Shown: in pieces, positions 1 through 4,974 of the stretch
Layout of the letters: every line of letters starts with the position of its first letter
Position numbering within the stretch: the stretch's first letter is position 1
Assembly (NCBI GenBank): GCA_964439135.1
Contig: CAYTNN010000237.1
Coordinates: forward strand, 1-6,811
Direction: 5' to 3'
Origin: JAFGPJ01 sp964439135
GTDB lineage: Bacteria > Planctomycetota > Phycisphaerae > Sedimentisphaerales > Anaerobacaceae
DNA length: 6,811 bases
Program-made: the position numbers and the translations under genes
The notes under the pieces: model-generated
What the model was told of the DNA's origin: nothing
The model's input: the letters and a program-made list of their open reading frames with translations, nothing else
The model's database searches: none

Positions 1-596
1 CCGGCGCCGCCGCTCTGCTTCGGGTCGGTCCGCCAGGCGGCCTGCATCTGGCCCGTTTTCTCAATAGCCGTGGCCAGCCAGCCCTGCGGATACTGCACGA
101 CGATTTTGCGAATCTTGCCCAGGTCGCCGGCACGGACCATGTCACGCGCTAGCTTCACCATGGGATAGCCCGTGTAGTTGTGCATCAGTCCGAACACTTT
201 GCGTGTTTTCTTGACGATTTGCTTGAGTTCCTTGGCCTCTTTTGAGTCGATTGTCATCGGTTTTTCGCACATCACGTGGAAGCCCGCGTTAAGGAAAGCT
301 TTCGCGATGGGAAAATGCCAGTTGTTCGGCGTGGTAATCGAAACAAAATCGATCCTCTCACCTTCCGGCAGCTTAAGCTCGCCATCGATCATCTGCTGGT
401 AAGTGCCGTAAACGCGCTTGGGATCGATCAAAAGCTCGCGTCCCTGCTGTTTGGATTTGCGCGGGTTGATATCGAACGCCCCGGCTACCAGATCTATGCC
501 GCCGTCCAAGCGTGATGCCTTGCGATGCACATCGCCGATGAATGCTCCAGGTCCTCCGCCAATCATTCCCATTTTCAGTTTTCTATTGAGTTCCAT
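1..596 (-). CDS. Gfo/Idh/MocA family oxidoreductase, N-terminal part (3' end outside window)
   Basis: Predicted cytoplasmic NAD(P)-dependent sugar or cyclitol dehydrogenase; 198 codons are visible and the rest lies beyond the left edge. Seen: the nucleotide-binding loop MIGGGPGAFIG (residues 11-21), an acidic residue after the second strand (FDINPRK, D42), the strand VSITTPNNWH, and the family hallmark CEKPMT (residues 110-115, K112). GLMHNYTGYPMVKLARDMV and AAWRTDPKQSGGA follow, where the catalytic domain begins. The ATG at 596-594 is preceded by a strong Shine-Dalgarno AAAGGAG (608-602) with 5-nt spacing, and a good promoter lies about 110 nt upstream. Family members run about 340-450 aa, so roughly half is present. 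It is transcribed divergently from the enolase-superfamily gene. The fold is secure; the substrate (inositol, glucoside, other sugar) cannot be read from this half. Confidence 0.93.
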   Translation of the reverse strand, partial: MELNRKLKMGMIGGGPGAFIGDVHRKASRLDGGIDLVAGAFDINPRKSKQQGRELLIDPKRVYGTYQQMIDGELKLPEGERIDFVSITTPNNWHFPIAKAFLNAGFHVMCEKPMTIDSKEAKELKQIVKKTRKVFGLMHNYTGYPMVKLARDMVRAGDLGKIRKIVVQYPQGWLATAIEKTGQMQAAWRTDPKQSGGA

Positions 597-705
597 GCTT
601 GCTCCTTTCAATCAAATATCGAAATGACATCCTGTGTTTTTAAGATACTTTTTTAACGACTCACGAATACAAACACTCCGTCCTGTAAAAACGTCTTCTA
701 TTGAG

Positions 706-733
706 ATTATAGAGGCCCCGGCCGACAAATCAA
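706..733 (-). promoter_or_regulatory. Candidate sigma-70 promoter for the left Gfo/Idh/MocA gene
   Basis: Read on the minus strand, a -35 TTGATT (733-728) is followed after 16 bp by a perfect -10 TATAAT (711-706). The expected transcription start is near 699, leaving a leader of about 100 nt before the ATG at 596. The palindrome AAAGACGTCTTT (739-750) sits just upstream of the -35, and a second ACGTCTT copy (691-697) sits just downstream of the expected start, so the promoter is bracketed by two copies of one motif. No experiment supports this; the call rests on consensus matching. Confidence 0.55.
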
Positions 734-738
734 CCCAA

Positions 739-750
739 AAAGACGTCTTT
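739..750. promoter_or_regulatory. Perfect 12-bp palindrome AAAGACGTCTTT, candidate operator
   Basis: AAAGACGTCTTT is its own reverse complement. It lies immediately upstream of the -35 hexamer of the leftward promoter. The sequence to its right (ACGTCTTTCTTGAG, 743-756) resembles ACGTCTTCTATTGAG at 691-705, with the ACGTCTT cores 52 bp apart, about five helical turns. This spacing suits a looping or cooperative regulator, but the regulator is not in the window. Confidence 0.4.
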
Positions 751-800
751 CTTGAGGCCATTTATACCAACAGGAGCAGTTAATATAACCCAATCGGAAC

Positions 801-871
801 TTCGCCGCAAGGGCTCGCTAAAAAGAATTCGCCGCTAAATGCCCGCTCGGGCCGGTAGAGTTCGTTCGGCC
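801..871. repeat. Degenerate short direct repeats and GC-rich inverted repeats
   Basis: TTCGCCGC occurs at 801-808 and 828-835 (27 bp apart), and CGCTAAA at 816-822 and 833-839 (17 bp apart). GCCCG and CGGGC (841-845, 848-852) form a small palindrome, and GGCCG (850-854) can pair with CGGCC (867-871) over a 12-nt loop. There is no T-tract, so this is not a convincing terminator. It fills much of the divergent intergenic region between the two promoters and no gene is apparent in it. Confidence 0.3.
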
Positions 872-893
872 TTAGAATCCGGCAAAGTTAAGG

Positions 894-922
894 TTGACCA
901 ATAGTTGAGTGTAGATTATAAA
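894..922 (+). promoter_or_regulatory. Candidate sigma-70 promoter for the enolase-superfamily gene
   Basis: TTGACC (894-899, 5/6 to consensus), a 17-bp spacer and TATAAA (917-922, 5/6) make a near-ideal promoter. The predicted transcription start is near 929, giving a leader of about 54 nt to the ATG at 983. The in-frame upstream TTG at 905 lies inside this promoter, which argues against it as the translation start. The -10 is embedded in the inverted repeat TAGATT-ATA-AATCTA (912-926). Confidence 0.6.
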
Positions 923-938
923 TCTATTGATATCTACA
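910..938. promoter_or_regulatory. Candidate operator: overlapping inverted repeats over the -10 and start site
   Basis: Two nested inverted repeats share a left arm. TAGATT (912-917) pairs with AATCTA (921-926), and TGTAGAT (910-916) pairs with ATCTACA (932-938). The two right-hand ATCTA half-sites (922-926, 932-936) are 10 bp apart, about one helical turn. The array covers the -10 hexamer and the predicted start, the usual position for a repressor operator. The binding protein is unknown. Confidence 0.4.
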
Positions 939-973
939 ATTCGCTGATTTTGAATATAAACGAAGATTGCGGC

Positions 974-979
974 GGTGAG
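974..979 (+). promoter_or_regulatory. Ribosome binding site deciding the start at 983
   Basis: GGTGAG lies 3 nt before the ATG at 983. The spacing is slightly short but workable. No comparable Shine-Dalgarno precedes the in-frame TTG at 905, which also overlaps the promoter. Confidence 0.5.
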
Positions 980-982
980 AAT

Positions 983-2380
983 ATGAAAGCTGATATAAGA
1001 CCGGTAGCAGTTGACTTGTACTTTATTCCCGTTCAGACGAGGGTTCCGCTGAAGTTCGGGCCTGAGACGCTGACGTCCGTTATTTGTGCGCGAGCCTGCG
1101 TTACCGTGGCCTCAGCGCAGGGAAAAAAGGCGCAGGGATGGGGCGAGACGCCGCTTAGCGTCCAGTGGGCCTGGCCCAGCAGCCTTGGCTACCAGGAGCG
1201 ATGCGACGCGATGCAGCTTTTCTGCCGGATGCTCGCGGAAGCGTGGGCCGGGTTCGACCGGCAGGGACATCCAATCGAAATAGGCAGCGATTTTATCGAG
1301 TCCGTTCTGCCGAAGCTTTTAGAGCGGCTCAACCGCGAGCGAGGCGAGCAGGCGGAACCTATGCCGCACCTGGCAGCCCTGGTCTGCTGCTCGGCGTTCG
1401 ATGTCGCCCTGCACGATGCGTACGGCAAGCTTCTGGATCGCGATGTCTATTCCACCTACAACGCCGAATTTATGAACAAGGATTTATCCGGCTTTCTTGA
1501 ACCGGCCGAGGGATGCAAGGTCTCGTTTGCCGGTAAATATCCTGCCGACTTTTTCAGTTCTCCTCCGGCGAAAACCATGCCTGCCTGGCACCTCGTGGGC
1601 GGCAAGGATTTGCTCGACGACTCCGAATTGGCAGGGGACGAGCCGGACGACGGCTACCCGGTTTTGCTGCCGGACTGGATCAAGCGCGATGGACTGACGT
1701 GTCTTAAGGTCAAGTTGTGCGGCAACGATTCGGAATGGGACTATGAACGGCTGATCACAGTCGGTGAAATCGCGATCAAACATGACGTGCTGTGGCTGAC
1801 AAGTGACTTCAACTGTACAGTTACCGACCCGGCCTACGTTAATGACATTCTGGATCGGCTGATGGATGAATATCCCGGCATATACCAGATGATTCTTTAC
1901 GTCGAGCAGCCGTTTCCGTACGACCTCGAAGAAAACCAGATCGATGTCCACAGCGTCTCGGCGCGAAAGCCATTGTTTATGGATGAAAGCGCCCACGACT
2001 GGAAACTGGTCAGGCTCGGCCGAAGTCTTGGCTGGACCGGGGTTGCGCTGAAAACCTGCAAGACCCAAACCGGCGCGCTGTTGAGTTTGTGCTGGGCGAA
2101 GGCGCACGGCATGACTTTGATGGTGCAGGATTTGACTAATCCTATGTTAGCACAAATTCCTCACGTCCTGCTGGCCGCGCATGCCGGCACGATTATGGGA
2201 GTCGAGACCAACGCGATGCAGTTCTACCCGGCCGCCTCGGCGCCGGAGGAGATAGTGCACCCGGGACTTTATAAACGGCGCGGCGGCCAGGTCGATTTGT
2301 CAACTATAAAGGGACCCGGCTTCGGTTACAGGCTGGATGAAATAAAGAGAGAGTTGCCCGAGCTGGCTGCGAGCTTTTAA
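983..2380 (+). CDS. Enolase-superfamily enzyme (mandelate racemase/muconate lactonizing type, MLE subgroup)
   Basis: Predicted Mg2+-dependent enzyme that abstracts the proton alpha to a carboxylate, as do sugar-acid dehydratases, dipeptide epimerases and cycloisomerases; 465 aa. The N-terminal capping domain opens with ADIRPVAVDLYFIPVQTRVPLKFG; the TIM barrel follows. Visible catalytic set: K242-x-K244 (CLKVKL), metal ligands D275 (SDFNC), E308 (YVEQPF) and D334 (MDES), and K357 (VALKTCK). A lysine on the sixth strand is the MLE-subgroup pattern, and the spacings E308-D334-K357 fit the family. About 93 residues separate AFDVALHDAYGK (139-149) from KxK, tens more than usual; this stretch is acidic and proline-rich and explains the large size. 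The ATG at 983 is chosen over TTG 905 because of the RBS and because the promoter covers the TTG. The neighbouring divergent sugar dehydrogenase makes a carbohydrate-acid substrate plausible, but substrate is not determinable here. Confidence 0.88.
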   Translation: MKADIRPVAVDLYFIPVQTRVPLKFGPETLTSVICARACVTVASAQGKKAQGWGETPLSVQWAWPSSLGYQERCDAMQLFCRMLAEAWAGFDRQGHPIEIGSDFIESVLPKLLERLNRERGEQAEPMPHLAALVCCSAFDVALHDAYGKLLDRDVYSTYNAEFMNKDLSGFLEPAEGCKVSFAGKYPADFFSSPPAKTMPAWHLVGGKDLLDDSELAGDEPDDGYPVLLPDWIKRDGLTCLKVKLCGNDSEWDYERLITVGEIAIKHDVLWLTSDFNCTVTDPAYVNDILDRLMDEYPGIYQMILYVEQPFPYDLEENQIDVHSVSARKPLFMDESAHDWKLVRLGRSLGWTGVALKTCKTQTGALLSLCWAKAHGMTLMVQDLTNPMLAQIPHVLLAAHAGTIMGVETNAMQFYPAASAPEEIVHPGLYKRRGGQVDLSTIKGPGFGYRLDEIKRELPELAASF

Positions 2381-2408
2381 TTTTGACTCAATTCTTTACT
2401 CGGATTTC

Positions 2409-2431
2409 TTGGTTGAAGATTATTCAACCAA
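2409..2431. repeat. Perfect 9-bp inverted repeat downstream of the enolase-superfamily gene
   Basis: TTGGTTGAA (2409-2417), loop GATTA, TTCAACCAA (2423-2431). It begins 28 bp after the stop codon. It could be a transcript-end hairpin, but it is A/T-rich and lacks a following T-tract, so it is a poor intrinsic terminator. It could instead be an operator: TTGAAG inside it (2413-2418) is followed after 16 bp by TAAGAT (2435-2440), a possible weak promoter for the gene at 2593. I cannot choose between these readings. Confidence 0.45.
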
Positions 2432-2440
2432 TGTTAAGAT
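2413..2440 (+). promoter_or_regulatory. Weak candidate promoter upstream of the 2593 gene
   Basis: TTGAAG (2413-2418), a 16-bp spacer and TAAGAT (2435-2440), each 4/6 to the sigma-70 consensus. The -35 lies in the inverted repeat at 2409-2431. A start near 2447 would give a leader of about 145 nt containing the small cysteine-rich ORF and the 2560-2575 palindrome. Confidence 0.25.
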
Positions 2441-2465
2441 ATAGGCGTGAGTCTTAGTGATCGCT

Positions 2466-2564
2466 ATGCTTCCAATCCCACGGATGGGCTGTAATATCTG
2501 TACCGCATGCAGCAAATCTGCCGGACGGGAAGGTTTATGCGGAAATCATATGAGCAGTAGTTAG
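2466..2564 (+). CDS. Possible 32-residue cysteine-rich small ORF (unrecognised)
   Basis: ATG at 2466 to TAG at 2562-2564; a GTG at 2457 would add three residues. The product has C9-x2-C12-x2-C15 and then C25-x2-H28. A CxxC pair, nine residues and CxxH would suit a tiny zinc-ribbon-like or other metal site. No convincing Shine-Dalgarno precedes it, I do not recognise a family, and an ORF this short arises easily by chance. It sits in the leader of the gene at 2593, and its stop codon lies within the 2560-2575 palindrome. Leader peptide, gene remnant or chance ORF are all open. Confidence 0.18.
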   Translation: MLPIPRMGCNICTACSKSAGREGLCGNHMSSS

Positions 2565-2575
2565 GTGGACCTAAC
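2560..2575. promoter_or_regulatory. 16-bp palindrome before the RBS of the 2593 gene
   Basis: GTTAGGTGGACCTAAC has 7-bp perfect arms around a central GG. In DNA it would suit a dimeric repressor; in RNA it could fold as a 6-bp stem with a TGGA tetraloop. It ends 5 nt before the Shine-Dalgarno AGGGGA (2581-2586) and 17 nt before the ATG, so either form could influence expression of the downstream gene. Confidence 0.4.
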
Positions 2576-2592
2576 AGTCAAGGGGAAAATCT

Positions 2593-2988
2593 ATGAAAAG
2601 AAGAGTGGGTTTGTGGATTGACCACAGAAAGGCTGTCATTGTGAGTGTCTCAGACGAAGGAGAAGATACAAAACAGATAAGATCGAATCTTAAGAAACCT
2701 GTCCGACCTCCTGGGAGTGCACGTTCCAAAGCTGGCTATCAACCAGAGGACCACCGAGACAGGCAATTTGTGGGACATCTCAACGTTTACTACGATGAAG
2801 TAATCTCGTGTATTCGTGATGCAGAGTCCATTCTAATACTCGGCCCTGGTGAGGCAAAGGGCGAGATCAAAAAACGTATTGAGAGTAAGAAATTCCCTGG
2901 ATGCATAGTCGGTATTGAAACAGTTGACAAAATGACTGATCGGCAGATTGCGGCAAAAGTTCGACAGTACTTTCTAAATCTTGAATAG
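2593..2988 (+). CDS. Small eRF1-domain-1-like / 'translational machinery protein' family member
   Basis: 131 aa, no signal peptide or membrane segment. The ATG follows AGGGGA (2581-2586) with 6-nt spacing. Seen: an N-terminal strand with GLWIDHRKAVIV, a basic proline-containing linker (about residues 35-60), then DAESILILGPGEAKGEIKKRIE (GPGEAK at 84-89), GIETVDKMTD and a terminal helix RQIAAKVRQYF. From memory, the W-x-DH opening, the GPG-x-AK turn and the VE-x2-D-x2-TD segment match short bacterial proteins annotated as 'translational machinery protein' or host-attachment/eRF1 domain-1-like; eRF1/Pelota-type proteins have a similar GPG-K turn. A ribosome- or RNA-related role is inferred, and I see no peptide-release GGQ motif. 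Codon use stands out: of 12 Arg codons four are AGA, one AGG and none CGC, whereas neighbours favour CGN, and the gene is visibly more A/T-rich. It may have been acquired separately. Nothing ties it to the sugar genes. Confidence 0.7.
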   Translation: MKRRVGLWIDHRKAVIVSVSDEGEDTKQIRSNLKKPVRPPGSARSKAGYQPEDHRDRQFVGHLNVYYDEVISCIRDAESILILGPGEAKGEIKKRIESKKFPGCIVGIETVDKMTDRQIAAKVRQYFLNLE

Positions 2989-3095
2989 AATTCGCCAATA
3001 GGATTGATACAGAAACCCTGGCCACGTGTCCCAGTAGGCACGCGGACATCTCTTGCCACAGAACACCACGTCAGGTGAGTTTTTAGATTAAGCGT

Positions 3096-3124
3096 TTTAT
3101 GCCGACGGTATAGATGCTTATAAT
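3096..3124 (+). promoter_or_regulatory. Candidate promoter for the isomerase/oxidoreductase operon
   Basis: A perfect -10 TATAAT (3119-3124) is preceded at 17 bp by a poor -35 TTTATG (3096-3101, 3/6). The start would fall near 3131, giving a leader of about 32 nt that includes the Shine-Dalgarno AGGAGA (3147-3152). The weak -35 suggests activator dependence or an alternative sigma factor, which is inference. Confidence 0.45.
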
Positions 3125-3162
3125 ACTACCGAATTACTTAGTTTTTAGGAGACAAATAGAAA

Positions 3163-3800
3163 ATGGCTAAATTAAGTGCATTTGCAGATGAAGTCACCGA
3201 GGGTTTTCTGGATCAGGTCAAGTATCTTGAAGGCCAGCGCGTTGGTTATATCGAGCCTCGTTTTATCGACAAGAAGAACATCATGGACCTGACAAAAGGT
3301 GAGTTAAAAGACGCGAGGACTATAATACGAGACCACGGCCTGAAAGTCAGCGCCATCGGTTCGCCCATCGGCAAGGTAAAGCTGGACGAGCCTTTCGAGC
3401 CGCACCTGGACAAGTTCAAGCACGCGGTGGACCTGGCGGTGTTCTTCGAGACGCCTTACATACGAATGTTCAGCTACTACGCGCCCGAGGGCAAGAATAT
3501 CGACGATTACCGCGAGCAGGTTATAGAACGAATGACGGCGAAGGTCGAGGTGCTGGCCGATGTGGATGTCACGATGGTGCACGAGAACGAAGCCCACATT
3601 TACGGCCACACGGCGGAAAATTGCGTTGACCTGATAGAGGCTATCAATTCGCCGAAACTCCGGCTGGTCTATGACCCGGCCAACTTCGTCTGGGGCGAGA
3701 AAATCACCAACAACGTCGAGGTCTGCTGGCCCGTCATGAAACCCTACGTCGTCCACATTCATATCAAGGACTGGAAGCTCGGCGCCGCGGACGTCGGCAG
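3163..3800 (+). CDS. Sugar phosphate isomerase/epimerase family TIM-barrel protein, C-terminus lost in gap
   Basis: Predicted cytoplasmic, metal-dependent xylose-isomerase-like (AP endonuclease 2 fold) enzyme that isomerises, epimerises or eliminates sugars or keto-sugars. 212 complete codons are seen before the N run. Metal-site landmarks: YIEPR (E31), VHENEAHIYGH (E141), YDPANF (D171) and VVHIHIKDW (H198, H200). The last glutamate ligand, normally near the C-terminus in an lEPH-like motif, is in the missing part. Family members are about 260-290 aa, so some 50-75 residues are missing. The ATG at 3163 follows AGGAGA with 10-nt spacing, and MAKLSAFADEV is a normal N-terminus. It lies directly upstream of, and probably in an operon with, the oxidoreductase at 3901. 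The open frame through the Ns into that gene is an artefact and not a fusion. Confidence 0.88.
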
Positions 3801-3900
3801 NNNNNNNNNNNNNNNNNNNNNNNNNNNNNNNNNNNNNNNNNNNNNNNNNNNNNNNNNNNNNNNNNNNNNNNNNNNNNNNNNNNNNNNNNNNNNNNNNNNN
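3801..3900. other. Assembly gap (100 N)
   Basis: Exactly 100 undetermined bases, the conventional placeholder for a gap of unknown size. It hides the C-terminus of the isomerase and the intergenic/RBS region before the next gene. Since about 50-75 isomerase residues are missing, the real distance is probably more than 150 bp. Another short gene could also be hidden. Confidence 0.97.
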
Positions 3901-4941
3901 ATGAAGACCTGGAATTTTGGAATTGTTGGTGCCGGACTGATCGCTGATTTTCACGCCCGGGCCATCGGTGACTTGCCCAACGCGAAACTCATCGGCTGCT
4001 GCGATAAGATCGCGGAAAGAGCCGAAGCTCTTGCTGACAAGTATGGCGTTCGTGCCTTCGAAGATTACCAGGAAATGCTCCGGAGCGGTGAAATCGATGT
4101 CGTAACCATCGCCACGCCAAGCGGATTTCACGCCGAGCCGACGATTGCCGCGGCAGGGGAGGGCAAGCACGTAATTTGCGAAAAGCCGCTGGAGATTACC
4201 TTAGAGCGAATCGATCAGATGGTCGAAGCCCATGAAAAAGCCGGCACGCGCTTAGGCGGCATATTTCCGTACCGGTTCAACGACATGATGGTCCCGATCA
4301 GGGAGGCTATCAATTCCGGCCGCCTCGGCGTGATTACCTACGCCGGCATCTATGTCCCCTGGTGGCGGACCGACGAGTATTACAAGGACTCCTGGCACGG
4401 AACATGGAAACTCGACGGCGGCGGCGCGCTTATGAACCAGTCCATTCACATGATCGATATGCTCTGCGATGTCATGCCGCCCATCGAATCGGTGCAGGCA
4501 TTTACGGCAAAGCTCGGCCATCCACAGATCGAAGCCGAGGACACCGCGGCCGCCGTGCTGCGATACACCAGCGGCGCGTTGGGAATGATTTACGGTACAA
4601 CCGGTTCGTACCCGGGCCAGTTCCGGCGGTTCGAGATTACCGGCACGAAAGGCACCATCATCAACGTGGAAAACAGTATAACCGTCTGGCAGTTTGCCGA
4701 CGAGAAGCCCGAAGACGCCGAAGTCCTGAAGAAATTCGGCGAGATCGAAGGCGGCGGCGGCGTATCCGACCCGGCGGCAATCACGCACGAAAATCATACG
4801 CGGAACTTCAAGGCCTTTCTCGACGCGCTCGATTCCGGCGAGGATTTCTGGATCGACGGGCGCGAGGCCCGCAAAGCCGTGGAAGTGATACTGGCAATTT
4901 ATAAATCCGCCAAAGAGCAGAAACCGGTTAAGCTGGGCTAA
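3901..4941 (+). CDS. Gfo/Idh/MocA family oxidoreductase
   Basis: 346 aa, the usual length for this cytoplasmic NAD(P)-dependent family that oxidises or reduces sugars, glycosides and cyclitols. Seen in order: Rossmann loop GIVGAGLIADFHA (residues 7-19), IGCCDKIAERAEAL at the end of the second strand, IATPSGFHAE, CEKPLE (93-98, K95), FPYRFNDMMVPIREAINSGRLG, WRTDEYYKDSWHGTW, and GGGALMNQSIHMIDM, which carries the family's catalytic histidine (H183) and D186. The C-terminus ends in FLDALDSGEDFWIDGREARKAVEVILAIYKSA, the normal end. The ATG is the first base after the gap, so its RBS cannot be seen; MKTWNFGIVGAG is nevertheless a typical N-terminus. It is co-directional with the isomerase at 3163, a common pairing in sugar/cyclitol catabolism. 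The exact substrate is unknown. It is a distant paralogue of the gene at the left edge. Confidence 0.94.
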   Translation: MKTWNFGIVGAGLIADFHARAIGDLPNAKLIGCCDKIAERAEALADKYGVRAFEDYQEMLRSGEIDVVTIATPSGFHAEPTIAAAGEGKHVICEKPLEITLERIDQMVEAHEKAGTRLGGIFPYRFNDMMVPIREAINSGRLGVITYAGIYVPWWRTDEYYKDSWHGTWKLDGGGALMNQSIHMIDMLCDVMPPIESVQAFTAKLGHPQIEAEDTAAAVLRYTSGALGMIYGTTGSYPGQFRRFEITGTKGTIINVENSITVWQFADEKPEDAEVLKKFGEIEGGGGVSDPAAITHENHTRNFKAFLDALDSGEDFWIDGREARKAVEVILAIYKSAKEQKPVKLG

Positions 4942-4948
4942 TGTTCGA

Positions 4949-4974
4949 AACGAGGATGGCTCGTTCTAAACGAG
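4949..4974. repeat. Alternating hairpin triad between convergent gene ends
   Basis: AACGAG (4949-4954), CTCGTT (4960-4965) and AACGAG (4969-4974). The middle segment can pair with either neighbour, giving two mutually exclusive 6-bp hairpins. It lies in the 24-bp spacer between the two convergent stop codons and runs into the last hemW codons. There is no T-tract on either strand, so it would be at best a weak bidirectional terminator or an RNA-end stabiliser. Confidence 0.35.

Noticed and set aside
276..627. Plus-strand ORFs opposite the left oxidoreductase
   Set aside because: They are shadows of the minus-strand Gfo/Idh/MocA frame, which carries GGGPG and CEKP motifs and a strong RBS.
1484..2107. 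207-residue minus-strand ORF
   Set aside because: It is antisense to the enolase-family gene, whose catalytic motifs are all in the plus frame; the minus frame shows no recognisable domain.
2441..2592. Riboswitch or structured ncRNA in the leader of the 2593 gene
   Set aside because: Small stems such as CCCA/TGGG exist, but I recognise no conserved aptamer core.
3025..3042. Hairpin CGTGTC/GGCACG as a terminator for the 2593 gene
   Set aside because: The stem is short with a wobble pair and no T-tract directly after it.
3304..4170. 288-residue minus-strand ORF
   Set aside because: It is antisense to two well-supported genes and runs through the N gap.
3163..4941. A single 592-residue isomerase-dehydrogenase fusion protein
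   Set aside because: The frame crosses 100 N by chance. Each part has its own family-typical N-terminus, and the isomerase lacks its C-terminal portion.
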